NCBI GenBank assembly: GCA_005888095.1
Contig: VBKF01000118.1
Span: 1-48,227, forward strand
Length of the DNA stretch: 48,227 nucleotides
Direction of reading: 5' to 3'
From: Deltaproteobacteria bacterium
GTDB lineage: Bacteria; Desulfobacterota; Binatia; DP-6
In this document: in pieces, positions 41,701 through 48,227 of the stretch
Position numbering within the stretch: the first letter of the stretch is position 1
Layout of the letters: each line of letters begins with the position of its first letter
Position numbers and translations under genes: made by a program
Notes under the pieces: generated by a model
The model's input: the letters and a program-made list of their open reading frames with translations, nothing else
What the model was told of the DNA's origin: nothing
The model's database searches: none

Positions 41701-42818
41701 ATGGCGTCCTGTACGAAGCGGCTGTAGGTGTAGTTGACGACCACCGAGCTGACCGAGGTCACGCCGATGTCGGCCGCGTAGAGGAGCCCTTCGGCCCACT
41801 TGTCGGAGCGGCCGAGCGCTTCGGCGCCGGTCTTTATCGGCACCACCCGGCAGCGGGGACAGAGGCCAACGCCGGCGTACCCGTTGTCGGGGACGCCAAC
41901 CAGGAGCGACTGCAGCCCGGGCGCGTGGTTGTAGGCCATGTCCTCCGTCTGCGGGTCATTGTTGTTGCGGTCGCTGTTCCAGCCGTTGATGTCGTTGGGA
42001 TAGCCGTTGCCGTCGTTGTCGAAACGGCCCCCACCCGGACACTGCGCGACCTGACCCTTTTGGATCCGGCAGTGGCCGAAGACGGCGATGAGGTCTTCGG
42101 GGGAAAGGTAGGGCGTCCGCGTTCCCTGGACGTTGACGGCGTTCAGGTATTGATGCTGGCCGCTGCTGACGCAGTTGCGGCTGGTGCCCTCCACGTCGAT
42201 GGCCAGTCCGCCCCCTTGGGCGACCGGGGTATCGGACGCTACGCCCGCGGGGCAGGACGGGTTGGCGCGCGGGTCGTGCACCCAGTCCCGGATGTCGAAG
42301 CGGCCGTTGCCGTCGAGGTCGTAGCAGCCGGGCCAGACGAGGCTGGTCCCGTCGGCGCGCTCCGGACAGGGCAGCTCCCCCTTGTTCAGCCATTCGTTGT
42401 CGAGGGCGTCCTTGATTGAGTTGGAGCTGTAGTTCACGCCGCCTTCCATGTAGGCGATGAGGATGTCGTCGCGCCCGACGTTGCCCTGCGCCCAGGCGCC
42501 CGTGAAGTTGACCCCAGACATGTGATCGGGGTCGAAGGCGGCCGTCGCCCAGCAGGGAAGCCCGCCGTCGGGGTGCTGAAGGATCGGCGGAGGGCAGGGA
42601 TACTGCGTATCCGAGAGCACACCGAACATGTCCCACTGGTCTGCGCCCGGGTCGGAGTAGCAGTCTGAGGTGAAGGTGGCCGCGTTCTCGCAGGGCGCGA
42701 ATTGGGGGTCGTTGGGCGGCGTCTGCGGCCAGGCGGCATGAGCGGCCACCGCTGGCACAAGGAGGCCGGCCAGGAGGATGGCCAGCGACCACAGCAGTCT
42801 TCTCACCATCGCCGGCAT
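38781..42818 (-). CDS. Secreted S8 (subtilisin-like) family protein with FG-GAP-like repeats and fibronectin III tail
   Basis: A 1345-residue protein with a signal peptide (ending AHAAW). The subtilisin region (about 115-490) has H298 in MAYNHAPG and S445 in TTSGATPFQAG, but the usual Asp is a Glu, E125, in IAYMEGGVNY. Two Ca-binding-like loops (DLDGNGRFDIRD, DNDGNGYPND) are inserted. Residues of about 690-1230 form several FG-GAP/VCBS-like beta-propeller repeats (GDLFHHGELEIVATSTNG, LADLEGTGQLDILM). A fibronectin III domain closes the protein. A similar Glu-bearing architecture is, from memory, common in actinobacteria, so transfer is possible. Its upstream neighbour is a CocE-like hydrolase, 51 bp away. 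Confidence 0.8.
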   Translation of the reverse strand: MPAMVRRLLWSLAILLAGLLVPAVAAHAAWPQTPPNDPQFAPCENAATFTSDCYSDPGADQWDMFGVLSDTQYPCPPPILQHPDGGLPCWATAAFDPDHMSGVNFTGAWAQGNVGRDDILIAYMEGGVNYSSNSIKDALDNEWLNKGELPCPERADGTSLVWPGCYDLDGNGRFDIRDWVHDPRANPSCPAGVASDTPVAQGGGLAIDVEGTSRNCVSSGQHQYLNAVNVQGTRTPYLSPEDLIAVFGHCRIQKGQVAQCPGGGRFDNDGNGYPNDINGWNSDRNNNDPQTEDMAYNHAPGLQSLLVGVPDNGYAGVGLCPRCRVVPIKTGAEALGRSDKWAEGLLYAADIGVTSVSSVVVNYTYSRFVQDAINYAYEHGVVMSLDSNDFDAMDHTDGMLWDHALPGNSAAMDLTGSSTSWFRSRSNITSYGTHNVFSGGEYTTSGATPFQAGILAMVQSAALNLRDTGLVPGFDRLTPNEIKQVLMDTAQPIIPNAQPPQPEGPGAPPGTKQPQWPGNPNSATDATHTNWSTQYGYGRPDVGAATAMIMAGRIPPTADITAPQWYSYVDPTVTPQLEVDGSLARSRFNSGGSVSYVLEWALGADPADGDFHTVAGRTASTGISGKLGTIDLKQVPPSFYTHTPLTTLQPDGAEQYTMTIRLRVNDANGIKAEDRRSVGLRHDPDLMPGYPKSVDRADGDAAPTYADLEGRHELDLIVPNGNGEVNAWRPDGTEVPGFPVHTEMLKQLDPLNPENYRARAYRNANLANVRDPLSGGAAVGDLFHHGELEIVATSTNGEVYAWDSRGRLLPGFPVGQDRANWEPFTAVPTPRAATGHSRNPDRGNWSPPVLADLEGTGQLDILMTAFDGFVYAFRPDGATVPGWPVEIKLPASYLTDQGGTVDPGSYIRDPKLMYPVAVADVLGLGAPQVFVPSFESNGQGSSTEDLGTSLLGFNPSNDAAATWLYGLYADGNNHPGGPYIHPPDGTWPVTVQSASFAYDQSIDFVGESTSPPAIADFGSGPRIITGPITGGVYSIKPDGSVERRFDFSCPSSDCSSLPPYRPGDSHTLVLTGTGGLGDLYGTGTPAFIMNNTGVESIVASLQVPGVAGLPQVYEKAWDPRDGQVLPGWPRRVDGFPFYASPITADVAGLGLGRSAIEGNDTYFIHAFQASGLEAPGFPKYTGQWQAFAGVVADPLMNGQLVYAIPTREGFVFTWKVAGDTALNDSWWHYRHDEHNTGTYGVDARRPASILDLRVVGGPQPQLAWTAPGDDYMVGTADRYDVRWSNQPITSSSFWSATSLAGAPAPEPAGSQQSMVVGGVSGSTVYFAIRTLDVAGNISALSNVAL

Positions 42819-42869
42819 TGGCGGCTCACAGCGGGGAGCGTGTTCAGCTGCTCGACGGCTGGGACACGG

Positions 42870-44651
42870 TCACGATGACAGCACCGGCAAGCGGAGCCGG
42901 AACGGTGTGGAGGGGTTGACGGTGATAGTGATGGTATGCGGAGCGCGCGAGCCGACATACGCCTGGTCGGACGCGGCCAGCACGAGGCGCAGCCGATGCC
43001 CGGCCGGGTAGCGGTGTACGACCCCAGGCAGGTTGAGGTGGACCGCCTGGCTGAGGTCGGCGATCCGGATGGGAGATACCAGGCGGTGGACCAACAGCAC
43101 CGAGTCGTCCGGCGCGACGTCGTAGATCTTGCCGAAGAGGACCACCTCAGTGGCCGGCAACTGGCTGTCCGATCCTGTGGCGCTTAGGCTGAAATCAAGG
43201 GTTGGGATACCCACCGAATCGAGGTCCGCCGCCAGCGGGGCCGAGATGAAGGCCGCAAACGTCCCCGGAGGATCGGTCGGCGGGATCGAGCTGAAGGGCT
43301 CGTTCGACTGCACCGCGGAGGTTTCCGAGTAGCTCGACGGCTCTCCGTCCGCCGGGTTGACGAACGTCTGCGAGCCGGCCGCGATCTGGCGCCTCGAGGA
43401 AACCAGGCTGCCATCGCCGGAGAGGTACCAGCTCTGGGTCGTGCCCACGGGCCACGCGGAGGCGGAACCGTAGGCCGGCTGGGCCGAGCCGCTCGGGTCG
43501 TACGGGACCCAGTCGCGGAAGTACTCCACTCCAGGGCCGGTCGGCACACCGGACCCCTTCAAGTAGTGCGAATACCAGTTGAGCCACAGCTGGTCGAGGT
43601 AGCCCTTCGACGGATCGGCGTCATTGACCTCTCCCGGCGCCGACGGACCGCTGTGCCCGCCGAACCCGAGCACCAGCTTCACTGGTGCGCCGTGTTTCAC
43701 GAAGCCTTGGTAGTTGGCCACCGCGTCGGCGATGGTGAAGAGCGTGTCCGTCTCCCCCTGTACCAGCAAGGTCGGCGGAAAGCGTGTCACGTTCGGGTTG
43801 GAAAAGAACTCGTACTGGGCCGACGCGTGGCGGAGGAAAGCGATCGTGTCGGCTGTGAGATAGCCGGCCGCAAGGGACTCGGTGTTGATCACGCAGACTT
43901 CGGGGTCGAAGCCAGGACAGGCAGGGTCGGGCGGCTGGCCGCTGGTCCAGCCACTCGTCCCCGGGTTGAGGGCGGGCTGGGCATTGCCGTCGGCGAAGAA
44001 GAGCTCGCTCCACTCGTACTTGCTGGCCCCGGGCGGCGAGTTTGTATAGATGAAATTGCGGGCGTCGTTGTTGGGTCCCAGGGAGTAGCTCAAGTCGTTC
44101 CAGGTGATCAGCGGGATCATGGCGTCGACTCTGGAGTCGACCGAAGCCAAGGCGAACTGGAAGCCACCGCCGTAAGACCCACCCCAGGTGCCCACCCGCG
44201 GGTCATTCGGCCCGTCCTTGATCACGTCGTCGCGCGCCGCGATGAGGTCGACCATGTGGGAGGCAGCCCTGCCGTCCCACTCGGGCGAGTCGATCTCGAT
44301 TGCACAGCTGCTGCCGCCGAAGCCGAGTCCAGAGTAGGAGAGGACCACGTAGCCGTTGCGCGCGAACAGATCTGCTTCGGAGGCTTGGTCATCCTTGCTG
44401 CCGCCGAAGCCGTTGGTGGTCAGGATTGCCGGGACGGGCGATAACGGGCTGGCGGCGTTGGGGACGTACAGGTCGTAGAAGATGTCGCAGAACTGGTCTT
44501 GGTTGGGGCCCAGACCGGTGGCGCGAGTGGTCTGATCAGAGGTCTTGGTGTACGGCGGTGAGCTGTCGGCAACCGCACCCGGAGCGGCGGCGGCCAGGAA
44601 ACCAGCGACCAAGCCCAAGAGCAAAATTGCCGGAGTACATCGTTTTTTCAT
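42870..44651 (-). CDS. Secreted CocE/NonD-family hydrolase (X-Pro dipeptidyl-peptidase-like)
   Basis: The start at 44651 (MKKRCTPAIL) is chosen: AAGGAG precedes it and a signal peptide ends near AVADS. The 593-residue product is an alpha/beta hydrolase with the nucleophile S159 in GTWGGSYGGG, likely Asp in LVQGETDTLFT and likely His in FGGHSGPS. A C-terminal beta-sandwich (about 440-590) has the pattern of the X-Pro dipeptidyl-peptidase galactose-binding-like domain. It may cleave proline-containing peptides or esters outside the cell. It is upstream of the S8 gene in the same direction, so the pair could form a small extracellular proteolysis unit. Confidence 0.88.
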   Translation of the reverse strand: MKKRCTPAILLLGLVAGFLAAAAPGAVADSSPPYTKTSDQTTRATGLGPNQDQFCDIFYDLYVPNAASPLSPVPAILTTNGFGGSKDDQASEADLFARNGYVVLSYSGLGFGGSSCAIEIDSPEWDGRAASHMVDLIAARDDVIKDGPNDPRVGTWGGSYGGGFQFALASVDSRVDAMIPLITWNDLSYSLGPNNDARNFIYTNSPPGASKYEWSELFFADGNAQPALNPGTSGWTSGQPPDPACPGFDPEVCVINTESLAAGYLTADTIAFLRHASAQYEFFSNPNVTRFPPTLLVQGETDTLFTIADAVANYQGFVKHGAPVKLVLGFGGHSGPSAPGEVNDADPSKGYLDQLWLNWYSHYLKGSGVPTGPGVEYFRDWVPYDPSGSAQPAYGSASAWPVGTTQSWYLSGDGSLVSSRRQIAAGSQTFVNPADGEPSSYSETSAVQSNEPFSSIPPTDPPGTFAAFISAPLAADLDSVGIPTLDFSLSATGSDSQLPATEVVLFGKIYDVAPDDSVLLVHRLVSPIRIADLSQAVHLNLPGVVHRYPAGHRLRLVLAASDQAYVGSRAPHTITITVNPSTPFRLRLPVLSS

Positions 44652-45005
44652 CGACTCCTTCTCCAAACGGCCCGCACCGCCCCCCCCTTCTCCTTGGACA
44701 GCCCGCCACTGGCTATCCCGTGTTGGGGCATCTCCGCACCACGAGACCGGGGACTGGCAGGAAAAAAGAAGGGGCTTCGTGAGTTCCCGAGGGATGAATG
44801 CGGCTCGGGTCTGGACGGTATCCGTTCGCTCTCTACCGCGAGGCAATCCGCAAGTCCCCTATTCCGCCCATCGACTTTCCGAAGGGACGGGATTGAAGGC
44901 GGGGCCCCGTGCCAGACTAACCTTCGAGTGCTTGGCGCTCGGCGTGCGAAAACGGCGGCATGGTCGCCGTCGCCAGATCGAAACCACGCTCACCACACTT
45001 GGTTC
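44652..45005. other. Divergent intergenic region between CocE-like and GH3 genes
   Basis: These 354 bases must hold promoters for both flanking genes. TTGAAG (44893-44898) with weak TA-rich bases near 44916-44921 might serve the GH3 gene, and CGGGGCCCCG (44900-44909) is a palindrome between them. No RNA gene and no convincing open frame were seen. The CocE ribosome-binding site AAGGAG is at about 44656-44661. Confidence 0.3.
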
Positions 45006-47213
45006 ATGAAGAACGAATTCGGCTGCGGCGTCCTCTTGCTGATTGCGTCCGTCGGAGGGGCCGACGCAGCAGGCCGCTGCGGTGATCATCCCTGGTGCGA
45101 CACTTCCTTGGCGCCCGATACGCGCGCCGGCCTGCTGCTGGAGCAGCTCACGCAGGACGAAAAGATCTCGCTCCTCGCCGGCGACGACCTCTTCGGCGTG
45201 GGCGGCCAGGCGGGCTCGCACACCGGCACGAGCGACGGGCTGCCGCGCGTCGATCTGCCCACCATCTACTACACCGACGGCCCGATGGGCGTACGGTCCG
45301 GCATGGCGACGGCGATGCCCGCGCCGCTCGGTCTCGCCGCGACCTGGGATCCCGTCCTCGCCGCGCGTTACGGCGCGACGGTCGCCAACGAAGCCAAGAG
45401 CAAGGGCAACGACGTCGTGTTCGCGCCCACGGTCAACATCATGCGGACGCCGCTCGGCGGCCGGACCTTCGAAGGCTACGGCGAGGATCCGTTCCTGGCC
45501 GCCCGCACCGCCGTCGGCTGGATCGAGGGCGCACAGAGCGAGGGTGTGATCGCCAACGTGAAGCACTTCGCCGCCAACAACCAGGAAGGCATGGGGCCGG
45601 CGCCGCAAGGCGCGCCGCTCGGGGCGGGCGTGGTCGGAGACCGCTACACCGTCAATGCGGTCGTGGACGAGCGTACGCTGCGCGAGATCTACCTCCCGGC
45701 CTTCGAGGCGGCGGTCAACGAAGCGAACGTGGGCTCGATCATGTGCTCCTACAACCGCCTGAACGGCCAGTACGCGTGCGAGAACGAGCACCTGCTCGAG
45801 ACGATCCTGCGGCACGACTGGCGCTTCGAGGGCTACGTGCTGAGCGACTACGGCGCCGCGCACCCGAACGGCACGGCGGCGTCGCTGAACAACGGCCTCG
45901 ACTTCGAGCCGTGGCCGGGCTGGTCCTACTCGCCGCTGCAGGTCGAATTGGCGCTGGCGGCCTCGCTGGCGAGTCCGGCGACCGTCGACGAGCACGTCCG
46001 CCGCATCCTGCGGACGCTCTTCGCCTATGGCGCCTTCGATCGCGACGCGTACCCCTATGACGACGGCCTGATCGACAAGGTCGGCCACGCCGCCATCGCC
46101 GCCGAGGTCGAGGAAGCCGCCATTACGCTGCTGCAGAACGACGGCCGCGTCCTGCCGCTCGACCTCGAAGATCCCGATCTCCGCTCGATCGCGGTCATCG
46201 GCGCGGATGCCGATAGGTTCCAGTCCCGCGGCGGCTCGGCGGGGATCAGTCCCTTCTTCTACGACACGCCGCTCCAGGTCATCCGCACCCGGGCGGAAGC
46301 CCAAGGCGTGACGGTGTCGTTCGCCGACGGCAGCGATCAGACCGCCGCGGCCTCGACCGCCGCGGCTGCCGATGTCGCCCTGGTGTTCGTCTCCGACATC
46401 TCTGGTGAGGGGGCGGATAAGCCGTGCATGGCGATCGATTGCGGATTCTTCCCACCCCGCTCGCAGGACGCCCTCGTCGACGCGGTCGCGACGGCGAACC
46501 CGAACACGATCGTCATTCTGGAGGCGGGCGCACCCGTGCTGACGCCGTGGCGGGCAAGCGTCAAAGCGATCCTCGAGGCCTGGATCCCGGGCGAGAGCGC
46601 GGGCACCGCGATCGCGGACGTGGTCTTCGGCCGGGATGCCAGCGGGGACGCGGTCGATCCCGGCGGCCGCCTGCCAGTGACGTTCCCGAAGAGCGACGCC
46701 GATATCCCGACGGCCGGCGATCCCGAGAAGTACCCGGGCGTGGCCGAAAACGTGTACTACAAGGAGGGCGTCCTGGTCGGCTACCGCTGGTACGATGCGA
46801 ACGGCATCGAGCCGGCCTTCGGCTTCGGCCACGGCCTCTCGTTCACCGACTTCGCGTACAGCGGGCTCGCGGTCACGCCCGCCCGGGACGGCGGGGCGGC
46901 CGTCCACTTCGTAGTGCACAACGTGGGCGCGCGGTCGGGCAGCGACGTGGCGCAGATCTACGTCGGCTTACCCGCGGTGGCGGGGCTCGTGCAGCCGCCG
47001 AAGGCGCTGAAAGGCTTTCAGAAAGTCGCGCTCGCCCCCGGGGCGTCCACGCCCGTCCATCTCGAGCTCGACGCGCGCGCGTTCGCGTACTGGAGTACCG
47101 CCGCGAACGACTGGCGCGTGGCGCCCGGCTGCTATCAGATCATGCTCGGCCGCTCCTCGCGCGACATCGTGGCGACCGCTTCGGTCCCACTCGGCGGCGG
47201 AGCCTGCCCGTGA
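45006..47213 (+). CDS. Glycoside hydrolase family 3 beta-glucosidase-like enzyme (exported)
   Basis: A 735-residue protein with a short signal peptide (about 1-22). The catalytic domain has IYYTDGPMGVR, TRTPLGGRTFEGYGEDP-like sequence (147-163), K186-H187 in VIANVKHFAANN and the nucleophile D281 in GYVLSDYGAAH. The second alpha/beta domain (about 365-590) carries VFVSDISGEG, which should provide the general acid/base region. A fibronectin III-like domain (about 645-725, GARSGSDVAQIYV) ends the protein. This order is that of three-domain GH3 enzymes, which release terminal glucose, xylose or similar sugars. No sugar transporter is adjacent. Confidence 0.93.
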   Translation: MKNEFGCGVLLLIASVGGADAAGRCGDHPWCDTSLAPDTRAGLLLEQLTQDEKISLLAGDDLFGVGGQAGSHTGTSDGLPRVDLPTIYYTDGPMGVRSGMATAMPAPLGLAATWDPVLAARYGATVANEAKSKGNDVVFAPTVNIMRTPLGGRTFEGYGEDPFLAARTAVGWIEGAQSEGVIANVKHFAANNQEGMGPAPQGAPLGAGVVGDRYTVNAVVDERTLREIYLPAFEAAVNEANVGSIMCSYNRLNGQYACENEHLLETILRHDWRFEGYVLSDYGAAHPNGTAASLNNGLDFEPWPGWSYSPLQVELALAASLASPATVDEHVRRILRTLFAYGAFDRDAYPYDDGLIDKVGHAAIAAEVEEAAITLLQNDGRVLPLDLEDPDLRSIAVIGADADRFQSRGGSAGISPFFYDTPLQVIRTRAEAQGVTVSFADGSDQTAAASTAAAADVALVFVSDISGEGADKPCMAIDCGFFPPRSQDALVDAVATANPNTIVILEAGAPVLTPWRASVKAILEAWIPGESAGTAIADVVFGRDASGDAVDPGGRLPVTFPKSDADIPTAGDPEKYPGVAENVYYKEGVLVGYRWYDANGIEPAFGFGHGLSFTDFAYSGLAVTPARDGGAAVHFVVHNVGARSGSDVAQIYVGLPAVAGLVQPPKALKGFQKVALAPGASTPVHLELDARAFAYWSTAANDWRVAPGCYQIMLGRSSRDIVATASVPLGGGACP

Positions 47214-47440
47214 CGATTCGTCGAATGTCGGCGCGCGGCTTGCGGTCACGAAAGGCATCAAGACCGCCCTTGAGCGGATCGGGAGTGTGCATCCAGCACT
47301 CGGTGCGCACCTCGATGCCACCGTTCGCCGCGGCTACCTCTGCCGATACCTTCCGGACCCGCGCCACCCGATCAGGTGGGAGGACTGAAGACCGGAGAGA
47401 CCCCCTTGACCCGCCGCCATGGGTGGACCACAGTCACCTC

Positions 47441-47887
47441 GTGACGCTTGCGGCAATCGATCGGCCGCTGGCCTCCTGGGTTCGTCGGCTTCCCACCCTG
47501 ATTCTGACGGCCTGCTTCACGCTCTCCCTGACCAGCGGTTCAGCTCTGGCACGTGGCCACGGGGGTGGTGGGTTCGGCGGCGGCCACATGGGTGGTGGAC
47601 ACTTCGGTGGAGGCCACGTCGGCAGCTTCGGTGGACATTTTGCCGGTCGTCACTTCGGGGCCGGGCACTTCGCCGGGGGTCACTTCGGCGGGCAGTTCAG
47701 CGGAGGTCGCTTCACCGGCGGTCTCCGGGGACCGTCCCACGCCCCGGTCTTCTTCGCGTTCGGCTTTCCGGTTGTTGTGCCGTCTTACGCCTACCCGCCG
47801 TACGCCTACTACTACGACCCGTACTGCGATCCGTACTCACCGTACTACGATCCGAATTACTGCTACTGGCTACACCGCGCTTACTGA
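47441..47887 (+). CDS. Small exported Gly/His-rich, Tyr-rich protein
   Basis: The GTG at 47441 is the suggested start, giving a 148-residue product with a signal peptide ending SGSALARG; an earlier GTG at 47423 is possible and the start is uncertain. The mature part first has Gly-His-Phe runs (GGGHMGGGHFGGGH-like, about ten His), then a hydrophobic patch VFFAFGFPVVVPSYA, then Tyr/Pro/Asp-rich YYYDPYCDPYSPYYDP. Such sequences bind metal ions or form disordered surface layers, but no function is known for this one. It converges on the GMC oxidoreductase gene. Confidence 0.6.
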   Translation: MTLAAIDRPLASWVRRLPTLILTACFTLSLTSGSALARGHGGGGFGGGHMGGGHFGGGHVGSFGGHFAGRHFGAGHFAGGHFGGQFSGGRFTGGLRGPSHAPVFFAFGFPVVVPSYAYPPYAYYYDPYCDPYSPYYDPNYCYWLHRAY

Positions 47888-47920
47888 CGCCGGTCCGATG
47901 TGGCAACGCGGCGGACCTCG

Positions 47921-48227
47921 TCACGCGCCCGTCAGGTGGCGCGCCATGCGGAGCGAGAGGGCCATGATGGTGAGCGTCGGGTTGAACCCGCCCGACGACA
48001 CGAACACCGAGCCGTCGGCGACGTAGAGGTTGTCGAGCTCGTGCGCGCGCCCGAAGGCGTCCACCACCGACGTGTCGGGGTCGTCCCCCATGCGCGCCGT
48101 GCCCATGATGTGCGCGGTGGAGGCGATGCCGGCGAACGGGCCGCCGGGGCCGGTCGTCTCGGTGAGCGTCGCGACGGGCAGGACGAACGCGGCGAGCGCG
48201 CCCGGTGCGGCCTGGCAGACCGCGGCG
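47921..48227 (-). CDS. GMC-family oxidoreductase, C-terminal part (runs off the window)
   Basis: The minus frame is open from the window edge to the TGA at 47921-47923, giving about 102 residues. It has the conserved C-terminal GMC blocks HIMGTARMG and LYVADGSVFVSSGGFNPTLTIMALSLRMA; the His in the first and the Asn in the second are the catalytic pair of choline dehydrogenase and glucose oxidase-like flavoenzymes. The flavin-binding N-terminus lies outside the window, so the substrate cannot be judged. Confidence 0.92.
   Translation of the reverse strand, partial: AAVCQAAPGALAAFVLPVATLTETTGPGGPFAGIASTAHIMGTARMGDDPDTSVVDAFGRAHELDNLYVADGSVFVSSGGFNPTLTIMALSLRMARHLTGA

Noticed and set aside
44859-46919. 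686-codon minus-strand open frame
   Set aside because: It is antisense to the GH3 gene, which has the nucleophile Asp and all expected domains.

Overview
The window is a high-GC bacterial chromosome segment with tightly packed genes on both strands. No rRNA, tRNA, CRISPR array, transposase or phage gene was found. Many genes encode exported proteins, and three of them carry threonine-rich linkers followed or flanked by cysteine-rich modules. With delta-60 repeats, a DUF4215-type Cys-rich segment, a twin set of Flp pilins and an Anbu cluster, this fits a deltaproteobacterium-like or Binatota-like environmental genome. That placement is inference from protein style, not from a marker gene.

Layout. 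1-6036: the tail of an unknown gene, a truncated TIGR03118-type fragment, a secreted phosphoesterase, a 7-repeat delta-60 protein, an aspartic protease and an 11-repeat six-cysteine secreted protein. 6061-15468: an APH-like kinase, a Tat-exported beta-helix protein, an MBL-fold hydrolase, a 916-residue secreted alpha/beta hydrolase, a crotonase, a cytoplasmic-looking HtrA-type protease, a small unknown protein and a pirin. 15644-20676: an MMPL/RND transporter, two tandem Flp pilins with a sigma-54-like promoter and structured leader, and a TMTC-like membrane protein with TPRs. 20885-23204: a Tat-exported multicopper oxidase and a SCO1/SenC protein, probably one copper-related operon, preceded by an array of short repeats. 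23229-27721: three co-directional genes encoding a membrane XRE regulator with a GspC-like tail, a PqqD-like/M50/HlyD fusion and a Cys/Thr-rich exported protein. 27929-36228: an Anbu proteasome-like protease facing an alpha-E/ATP-grasp/transglutaminase operon, with a membrane phosphodiesterase upstream. 36354-38765: a cupredoxin with duplicated Cys-rich tail and two overlapping lipoprotein genes. 38781-48227: an S8-family protein with Glu at the catalytic Asp position, an X-Pro/CocE hydrolase, a GH3 glycosidase, a Gly/His-rich secreted protein and the C-terminus of a GMC oxidoreductase.

The best candidates for undescribed biology are: (i) a six-Cys module with spacing C-x3-C-x10-C-x6-9-C-x10-C-x3-4-C, shared by two distant secreted proteins; (ii) a second, unrelated duplicated module (C-x17-C-x18-C-x19-CxxC-x22-24-C) behind a blue-copper domain; and (iii) the M50/HlyD fusion next to a membrane-anchored XRE/GspC-like regulator.
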